Shown here one piece after another: positions 56,501-64,000 of a stretch of DNA of 64,000 bases. The first letter of the stretch is position 1. Every line of letters starts with the position of its first letter. Source of the stretch: Malus domestica (lineage: Eukaryota > Streptophyta > Magnoliopsida > Rosales > Rosaceae); NCBI RefSeq assembly GCF_042453785.1, contig NC_091670.1:38141501-38205500 (forward strand). The letters run 5' to 3'. The notes beneath the pieces were generated by a model. The model saw nothing but the letters and a program-made list of their open reading frames with translations, was not told where the DNA came from and did no database searches. The translations under genes were made by a program, and so were the position numbers.

Positions 56501-59500
56501 CGCCTCCTGAAGCTTCATCGCCATCATACTTGATGTTTCCGACAGTCAATTGTTTTCCACCGCAATTTATATGTACTGAATAATATTCTATACCGGGAAA
56601 AACAAAATACAACAGGTAGAATATAGATGGATTTCGAACAATATTTTATATGAAAACAGAACATACACTTCAGATTCTATGACAGGTTTAGTTACCTTTC
56701 GAACATGGACTGAGGCAATTGCTAAGAATTCTACATTGATACATACAAAATAAAGAATCATTAGCTTATAAAGAATGAATGCTGAAAAATGAGTAATCCT
56801 GTAAACTGCATTGAGTTTGGAGCTTACGAGTTGTTCTGTCTGTAAAAACCTTTGAACACGTTACTGATGAAATAAGAAACCAGTCAGTAACGTGTATCAA
56901 ACAGCAGAATTCATGTCTATCTCAAGCAGGTTAACGAAAAGATGAAGAAATAGAAAAGGCATTTACTCTTACAAGGTTTCTCGACATGTTGTTGGGATAG
57001 AGTTCTCCGAAAAATTATTGTATGAAAGATCTACTATGCTGCACATAAACATGAAGTTCGTTCAGCAAAATAATCTGTATACCAAGTTTCTAAATTCTTT
57101 TAATCATATGCATTCTATTTGTCGAAGCCTTGCAAGCACAGAAACTAAAGTTGCTATGTACGTGATAGATATGAACAGAACTTAACCATAATATATGAAA
57201 GATTAAGGATGAAGAAACGTACTAGCGACTATCTCTATTTTTTATCCAGTCCGGAAGCCCAGTAAGCAGGTTACTTGTCAGATATCTGATCATTAACAAA
57301 AGTTATAACATCAAAGGGAAAACTTAAAAAGTTGGATTCTTCATGCAATTTGATAGCGAATTTGCACTACTTACATTGTGGCCAATCCCAATAAATTTAC
57401 AAGATTGGGAATATTGCCTGTTAATCTGTTGAAGCTAAGATCCCTGCAAAACAAAAGGAAGGAGTAAGCAATCAGAACTCAGAAGCCATGTACTCATGAT
57501 ATTGATAACACGTAAAAAAAGTTTATCAAATGACAACTCACTAAATCCAAAAAGGAACTGAAAATACTGAGGTCGAATCTTGATTTTCTATTCGTATAGT
57601 AATTGAATCTGTTAAAAATAGGTAACATTTTCCCCCTATTTTAACACTATGATGGTTAAACTAGAGAGCAGAAGAACAGAAGTATTACAAAACTTGCAGA
57701 CTTGTCATATTAGAGATATATTGAGGGATTTCTCCTCTTATATTGCAGCTCCTTAACATCCTGCAATGTGAAGCAACACATATAAGAAAAATTATTCACG
57801 CGCGCGCACACACACACACACGGATTATTCCAATCGAAAACAATACTAAAGCCGTAAAGATAGCTCACAATGTCTGCATGTTTGTCATATTTGATAAGTT
57901 CGGAAAATCTGCACTCACACCGCTTAAGTCACTAATGCATCTGCAAAAGATGATCTCAAGATAGTGATTAGGTGTACAAGTCTCCTCAGCATGGTATTTT
58001 AAAAGAACTATGAAAAGAATCCGAAAGTAGAATTGGGAACTTAGAAGACGGCACTCACAGGTATGTCATATGCTTTAATGCACTAAGGCTAGAAGGGATA
58101 GGCCCTTCAAGACCACTCCCTTGCATCTCTCTGTAAACAACACATTCGGAATGGATTAGATTAGAGGAAGATAGAGACTTACAATGTGTGCTAGAAAAAT
58201 CTCTTACAGCATCTGAAGTTCTTTCCAACTGAGAAAATAGTCAGGTATCCTTCCAGTAAAGTTGTTACTGCCAATCCAACTGCGAAAAAGGTGACATGAA
58301 CCTGATATGTTCCCGAAAATATCTTAGTTATGTACAATACAATAAGGCCACTTACAGTACTTTCAGTTTAGTCAGTTTAGTGAGAGCCACAGGCAACTCT
58401 CCTGTTAGATTGTTAGCGCGGAGGTAGCTGCAGTTAAACCCGTGCCAAGTCAAACCATTGTCAGTTTAATGTTTTACTTGGTTTTGCAAATCAAAAAATA
58501 TCAAATATGAAGTTTCAAATAAATAAAAATAAAAAAAATAAAAAAAAGGATGAAAGAAGAATGCCAGACAGAATCTCCATGTTAACCAATTTCCCCAGCT
58601 CCGGAGGAATAATTCCGGAAAATAAGTTGCTTTCCAAAGCCCTGAAAGCATGGTCTCTTCACGGTCACGACTCACAACCAAATGGTACATCAAATTAAAT
58701 GTAAATGAGATAACATTAGGTATGTAGATTCAAAGCATACAAAGCTTGGAGAGTAATCATGTTTCCCAAATAAGCTGGGATTGGTCCTGATAAGTTGTTC
58801 ACGCTGAGAACCCTACACCGCGTACATTCAATTAGTTCAATCATTGGCAGGAAAACTTAAAATAAAAGATCTCATTCATGAGTGAAGAAGACACTTACAG
58901 AAATTCCAACTTCGTAGAGGTCCATTCGTGCGGTATTGGACCACTAAGGTAATTTTGGCCCAGATTACTGTGAGCAAAGAAGAGATAGGTTTGAGGTTTA
59001 AAATCTAAAACCGAAAACAAGTAGGGGTAAGCTCTTCATACACTTTCTTAAGGTAAGGTAGCTTGGCTAGCGATGGTGGAAGCACACCGTCAAGTTCCTG
59101 TGCTGTAAGAAAACTGCAGGACGAGGAAAAACAATTCACAAGTTATAATTTCGTGCTGAGAAGCTAAAATCTGGTGCTAAAAGCTTTTAACAAACCGGAT
59201 TGAAGGAGAAGTTCTTATACGCTCTTGTATTACAATGCAAGAAATGATTACCATCCAAATCGATTCAGAAGTTCAGTTTTATGGTTAAACCCAAATTTTC
59301 GTAACCCAAACATTCAGTTTCTCAAATCCACGAATGCCAAAAAGGCAATTGAAATTACTAGAGTTTCTCCAAGAGAAGGTTACACACAAAAAAAAAAGTT
59401 TTTGAGTTTCAATTTATTTATAACTAGCACTATATTTTAGCAGCTGATCAGTGTGCAAACAGCTGCATGCGGGTTATACTCATCGGCTTCTCTCAACCGA

Positions 59501-60288
59501 GAGTCAGATAGAAAAGTAAAATTAGGGAGACCGGGCCGATACAGCTGAAAATGTATTTCCATTTCAGTAGGGATTGGCCGAAGTTTTTCGTTTCTTGTTT
59601 ACAAATTTTTTTTGTTTGGCTGGGTTTTAAGTTGCTTTGATATGTATCATAGATTCATAACCTAATTGCTTTACTTGCTAATGATGCCTCTGACCCAATT
59701 ACCAGCAAACATTGTAATCTATATCAGGAAAATGAATTATAGTTCAACAAGATTAAAGGGGCATAATATATACACGTACATGCTTTCGACGTGGCAGACG
59801 TCGACAGAGATGGAGCAGTTGCAGAAGAGAGTATTGTTGTACTGATCCGTATGCGGGGTTGAGAAAGTTGGAATATTGCTGCATGGGTCGCTGAAATTCC
59901 AGTCCTTTTTATTCAGTTGCGCAGCTATTTCTCGAAGTGCTTCCACTGCCATTACAAACACCAAATTTGCCATACACCAAAACAAAAATAAAAACTTATG
60001 AAAAGGTTAAAAGTTTTTTGACAATCAAAAATGCTTTTGACTTGCAGAAGCACTAACAAAAATTTTGACGTGTTTCTAATAAGAGATATAGATACAATCT
60101 CAAAAGCGTTTATGAGTAAAAGTGTTACATACAAAAGAAATCCTAACAAGTTTTAAAGTAGTAGAAAACGGCCTACCCTCATCATCTGGAAGAGTCATGC
60201 TCTGTGCCTGTCCTTTTGAGCTGACTGTTCCCATATTGCTCGTTAGCAATGCGAGCACAATAACATGGCTGAGAAAGATCACGTCCAT
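53599..60288 (-). CDS. LRR-malectin receptor-like kinase (subfamily VIII-2)
   Basis: 24 exons encode 1002 residues: 60288-60177, 59945-59780, 59113-59042, 58967-58899, 58812-58741, 58641-58570, 58427-58356, 58279-58208, 58130-58059, 57940-57869, 57760-57689, 57443-57375, 57285-57223, 57038-56973, 56863-56828, 56730-56696, 56587-56214, 56103-55908, 55824-55684, 55497-55358, 55223-55013, 54922-54685, 54520-54370 and 53964-53599. Order: signal peptide ([15 protein letters not shown]), LRRs in mostly 72-nt phase-2 exons, malectin domain from [12 protein letters not shown], one helix ([15 protein letters not shown]), and kinase with [30 protein letters not shown] and APEY, an RD kinase with all catalytic residues. 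Fits the At1g53430/At1g07650/RKF1 group. Ligand unknown; plasma-membrane location inferred. Confidence 0.95.
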
Positions 60289-60599
60289 TTTTCTTCACCA
60301 CCAACTTCACAAGCAAGCTCTATATCAACTGTGTAATCCCTTTTTATAATATTGTCATCCATGGAATCATGAACTATCAAACTTCCAAAACTTCTCTCAC
60401 TTTTCAAGCGACCCTTTGTTTTTAATTTGTTTGTGAATAGACTTTGATTCATTCTCCTTTGAATTGATTATCCAAATTTCGAGGCCCCAACATGTGCACA
60501 TAAGAAAGTGCAATTTGCGCATGGTTAGTATTTTTTAAACGTATTGATGACTTGTAACTCAACTCAAGCAGTTGAAAATTAGCGTTTATTCATATGTGC

Positions 60600-60800
60600 C
60601 AAAGGATCCTCTCTGGATCCACTTTGTGGAGATCTTAGGGATTCCTATATCTTAGTTGTTCATTATACATCGTGCAGTCAATTTTCGTCAAATATTATTT
60701 ATATTTAATTTTAAATATAAAAAATTAAATAATTTCTGACCATACGATACACAATAAATGATTAAAATGTAAAAATTTCTAAGATCTCTACAATTTAAAT
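60600..60800. mobile_element. GGATCC-family MITE, diverged
   Basis: AGGATCCTCTCTGGATCC at the left and AGATCCAAATCC at the right, with inner ATACATCGTGCAGTCA matching the 33105 and 48040 copies. The ends are imperfect and no duplication is visible. Confidence 0.5.
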
Positions 60801-60824
60801 CTGAATAAGATCCAAATCCATTTT

Positions 60825-61180
60825 TGTTCTATTCATTTCGGGTAGGTTCTATTCCCCTCTCCTCAGTGTACGTGTTTAGAAACGCGAGGCTGTACTTGAT
60901 TGTTTTTACAGGCTGGTTGTGCTTTGGAATGTGTAAGAGACAACAACTGCTAGGCGCATACTACGACTTCCTAATGAACAAGGCCTCCCTTGTCCTCCAT
61001 AATTGTAATTTGGTAGTGAAGAGGGTGATGCTTGGCATTTGGTGCCGTGTCTTTAGTCTTTTCTCCCCTTTTCACTGCTTTCTGTTTATCTCCTCTGGTT
61101 GTTGCCTCCTGGTAGGCTTCCTTGTGTTTTGGCTTCGGCCCTAGTTATGAATTTATCCAGTTTCTCAAAAAAAAAAAATA
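60825..61180 (+). other. Possible LINE 3' end
   Basis: A less AT-rich block ends in TTTATCCAGTTTCTC and an A run (61168-61179), with a 106-codon frame lacking recognised motifs. The arrangement resembles the 3' end of a plant non-LTR retrotransposon. This is a weak assignment. Confidence 0.3.
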
Positions 61181-61325
61181 TATATAAAAGATTTCAGGTT
61201 TGATATTTTGAACTGATAAATTTGCTTGATTGTAATCACAAATAAAATAAAATTTCCCATAATCTCTTCGGATCTGAAAAAAAAGTGGATAACCATCAAT
61301 CAGTTGTCTCCCTTTCAAAATAAAA

Positions 61326-61480
61326 GGAAAACTAATGAAAATAGCTTGAAAACTTTTAGTTTTAATGATAAGGACAAAATAAAGGGTAAAGTGAATAGTA
61401 CCATGATTGACTTTTTAGTATAAAAATATGGTTTTTCGTTAAAATGAACAGTATTAGATGTTTTTCATTAAAATTCCCTT
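61326..61480 (-). mobile_element. MITE-like element, inverted relative of 18537-18691
   Basis: Shares in inverse order TTAACGAAAA, TTTATACTAAAAAGTCA-like and TATTTTGTCCTTATCATTAAAA blocks with the insertion in unit B. The edges are not resolved by a target duplication. Confidence 0.6.
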
Positions 61481-62214
61481 TAATAAAAAAGGAAGAGACA
61501 ACGACTGCTGGATTAGTGCTTAGGTTTACTAAGGTCAACCAAATCGTATACAAATCAAGTTGACCTTGATTCGCTCAACATTGCTGAGAAGACTACAGTC
61601 AATATGTTTAATCTCTCCCTCTTATTTTCCTAATAATGAGTTATTCATTTTAATTCACATATTATTCAAACTGTGCATTTCCTTTCTAACAGATATATGG
61701 TCCACAAATACAAGTCGGTGATACACTATTATTGAATTTCTATATATACTTAAAATTCAGTTTAACAGATTAACTGTTCTTAAGCACAGTGAAAGGACGG
61801 ATTTGCCCCTCTTCAAATGTTCTTTTCCTTTCTTTATTTTACGGTGGAACAGTAAAAAGACTAAAATGCCCATTTCACCACCCATGTTTGTTCCACATCC
61901 TTCTAAACCCAAAATCCAAATCGCTGTTGCTCACCCAAAACCCAGACAGCAGCCGCTGCCACTTCATCCACCACCACGTTTTACAAATTCCTCTTGACTG
62001 AAGGTAGGCAAAAATTACCCCTCTTAATCTCCTCAAGTAAATTTGATTATCTATTAATTTCCCCTTATTTTTTTATTTTTTTTGTTTCAAATTTACATCG
62101 ATTGCTAGGATTTTGGAAGGGTGTATGGGTTTGGGTAATTTTCGTATTATTTTGGTAGTTTGACCACTTGAGGTGGAGCTTTTGTAGACAAATATTGGCT
62201 CTCTGGGCAAAGTT
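61481..62214. other. Spacer with possible gene 5' end
   Basis: From about 61860 to 62005 the sequence is C-rich and leader-like (CCCAAAACCCAGACAGCAGC) and ends in the donor-like GACTGAAG|GTAGGC at about 62006. This may be the first exon of a plus-strand gene, but no protein was recognised. Confidence 0.35.
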
Positions 62215-62680
62215 CTTGTCTTTCCAAAGTGTTGAGGAGGTCATTGAAACTAAACTAATTGATTACGTTAAAAAAAAATTATAATAATTTAAATTTTTTT
62301 TGATAATTTTGTCATTTGAATTTGAATTGGTATTGATTTTTTTTTTCACAGATTTTGGAACAACAAGATGGGCCGTAGGTTGGCATATTTTTGTGGTCTT
62401 GAATAATTTTTGTTTGGCATATTTACTGTGATTGGAACCTGGTTGCTTTTCATTTAAATATTATTGTATTTTCGATCTATGGGCAAAGTTCTTGCCTTTC
62501 CAAAATGTTGAGGAGGTCATTGAAACTAAACTAATTGATTAAGTTAAAAAAAAATTATAATCTTTTAAAACATTATTTGATAATTTTGGCATTTGAATTT
62601 GAATTGGTATTGATTTTTTTTTTTTCACAGATTTTGGAACGGCGATATGGGCTGTAGGCATATTGCTGTGGTGTTGAATG
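62215..62680 (+). repeat. Direct tandem duplication, 266-bp period
   Basis: GGGCAAAGTTCTTGYCTTTC, GAGGAGGTCATTGAAACTAA and TTTTTTTCACAGATTTTGGA occur in order at 62215-62390 and again at 62481-62665, with high identity. Each unit ends in a polypyrimidine tract plus CAG, which looks like a splice acceptor. Confidence 0.85.
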
Positions 62681-62791
62681 ATATTTTGTAGTGAACCAAA
62701 AAGAGGAATATAATGTGTTAATATGCCTGGTTTTTCAAATACGAAGTTTTTTACTTGATGCCCGAATTGGACTTACAATTACAATTAACCA

Positions 62792-63191
62792 TGTTTGTAA
62801 CATATTTAGAGTCTCTGTATTTAGATCTCGTATAAATACTCAGAAGACTCAAATGTAATTATGTAATAAATGAAGGGGCAACTATGTAATAAGTAAGGAA
62901 CCCTTATTCTATAAAAGGACTCATCACTCTCCTCATCAAGGAGGTCAAGGTTTAGGCCATGGGAAGAGAGAAAACATCTCAGAGAGGGCAAACACAGAAA
63001 ATAGGCTAGAGAGCACACTGCCTCTAGCCTTCTTGTATATTCATCATTCAGAGTGAAACAATATCAACATCAGTGTGGACGTAGCTCAAACATTGGGGTG
63101 AACCACGATACATCTTGTGTTCTTTACTTTCTTGCAGATTCACGGTCGAATTTATGTTGTTCCAAGACCCCTCCGGTTTTGTGCATCAACA
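62792..63191 (+). mobile_element. Solo LTR, 400 bp
   Basis: TGTTTGTAACATA at the start and GTGCATCAACA at the end (TGTT/AACA inverted), with the 5-bp duplication AACCA at 62787-62791 and 63192-63196. A TATA box (TTCTATAAAAGG at about 62909-62920) supports + orientation. The sequence resembles Rosaceae copia LTRs from memory. No internal region follows. Confidence 0.87.
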
Positions 63192-63196
63192 AACCA

Positions 63197-63420
63197 AATG
63201 TTGATTGGTCGGTCTGTCCAGATTCAGTTGAAATTAACTCTATAGCTGTGCTAAACTTGCAGAAAATGGAATTCACATACAACATGCGGGGGGAGATGGA
63301 GAAACTCCACCGTGAGATGTCAAATCTACGAAAAGTAATTAAGAGCTGTGTAGACACTAGACGTGCAAATGGTAATGCAGCATTCCATGAAGCAGGGAGT
63401 TCATTCAGGTTCGAACTCTC
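63197..63420 (+). CDS. Unrecognised exon-like open frame after the solo LTR
   Basis: Downstream of the LTR an open frame reads NVDWSVCPDSVEINSIAVLN and then a charged, helix-prone segment (YNMRGEMEKLHREMSNLRKV), followed by VDTRRANGNAAFHEAGSSF. Possible acceptors TGTCCAG (63215-63221) and CTTGCAG (about 63258-63264), and a donor-like CAG|GTTCG (about 63408), suggest one coding exon, possibly coiled-coil. The frame is open into the LTR upstream, so its 5' limit is uncertain. Not recognised; it could be a gene fragment or an exon of a gene leaving the window. Confidence 0.35.
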
Positions 63421-63429
63421 ATTCATGTT

Positions 63430-64000
63430 TTATGGTTTTCCATCAGATGTTTTTTTGTCAATTCTAGAGTCTAGACTCTTAACACAATGGCACCTCAATA
63501 CAGTAAGCTTGGGTATCAAAATATAATTGTGAGAAGACGTTGTATTTGAAGAGTTCTTTGTCATTATAACTTCTTTCGTTTAATATAAAGTTATAAATCT
63601 ATAGCCTTCAAATTCTGAAATAAGTGGAAAATGAATTTAAGGGTGGCAGCAGACATTTCAGTTGTGAAATTCCATCCCCGGAATTTCACCAATTATTACG
63701 TATCTGGTATTTTAAAACTCGTATTTCGCGCTTATGTTAACTTTACTAGTTAATTTTAATTCCATTAATTTTAAGTTTAGTAATTGATTAGTTATTGAGT
63801 TGGAAATTTCATAGTGTTTTTAAATAGATATCGAACCCACGAACGTATAGATGAAAGCCGTTTGCGAGTCCGAATTATAACGGTATAATTACAGACGTTT
63901 GAAGTTGTGAACTATAGATTGTGGGAAGCATGGGTTAAATGTTAAGTTAAGTTAGTAGAAAAAAAAAATAGAAATGAGGAACCTGTCAGATTCTTTTTAA
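63430..64000. other. Right edge of window, no supported gene
   Basis: AT-rich sequence without motif, repeat or RNA gene that I can recognise. Confidence 0.45.

Noticed and set aside
1-64000. CRISPR arrays, operons, phage or bacterial defence systems
   Set aside because: The sequence is clearly plant nuclear DNA with introns and plant transposons; no spaced direct-repeat array or prokaryotic gene cluster is present.

Overview
The window is plant nuclear DNA: AT-rich, intron-rich genes with GT-AG junctions, and many nested transposons. Cassandra-type LTRs carrying a 5S rRNA-like segment, and MITE families I associate with apple/pear/Prunus, suggest Rosaceae. That placement is inference from memory, not a search.

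Layout. 1-8040 has no gene I can support; it holds MITEs, a decayed Ty1/copia reverse-transcriptase piece and a hairpin-bearing minisatellite. 8338-12036 (-) is a complete 12-exon ankyrin-repeat/Raf-like kinase of the plant integrin-linked-kinase type. 12754-21950 is a triplicated cyclic phosphodiesterase locus: copies A and B are intact and copy C is broken. It has been reshaped by a Pack-MULE-like element (A), a Cassandra solo LTR (B), and a Cassandra LTR carrying a nested MITE (edge of C). 21951-24780 is a Cassandra element holding a 2.2 kb nested LTR-like insertion. 25681-26735 (-) encodes an oil-body-associated protein (OBAP1 type), with two MITEs upstream. 28977-31946 (-) encodes an NPF4-like NRT1/PTR transporter. 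36230-40229 (-) encodes a MACPF-domain protein. 41990-44817 and 50741-53164 (+) are tandem leucine-rich-repeat extensins (LRX): the first carries a frameshift and a nonsense codon, the second is intact. 53599-60288 (-) is a complete 24-exon LRR-malectin receptor kinase. The right end holds MITEs, a direct 266-bp duplication, a solo LTR and an unrecognised exon-like open frame.

Functionally this is an ordinary set of housekeeping, signalling, transport and cell-wall genes; the LRX pair and the malectin receptor kinase share only a cell-surface theme. I found no CRISPR array, operon or defence system. The unusual content is structural: paralogous segments supply the empty sites for several transposon insertions, so the order of events can be read directly. 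All exon boundaries were read by eye from splice sites and paralogue or family similarity. For every multi-exon gene the exon lengths sum to an intact frame.
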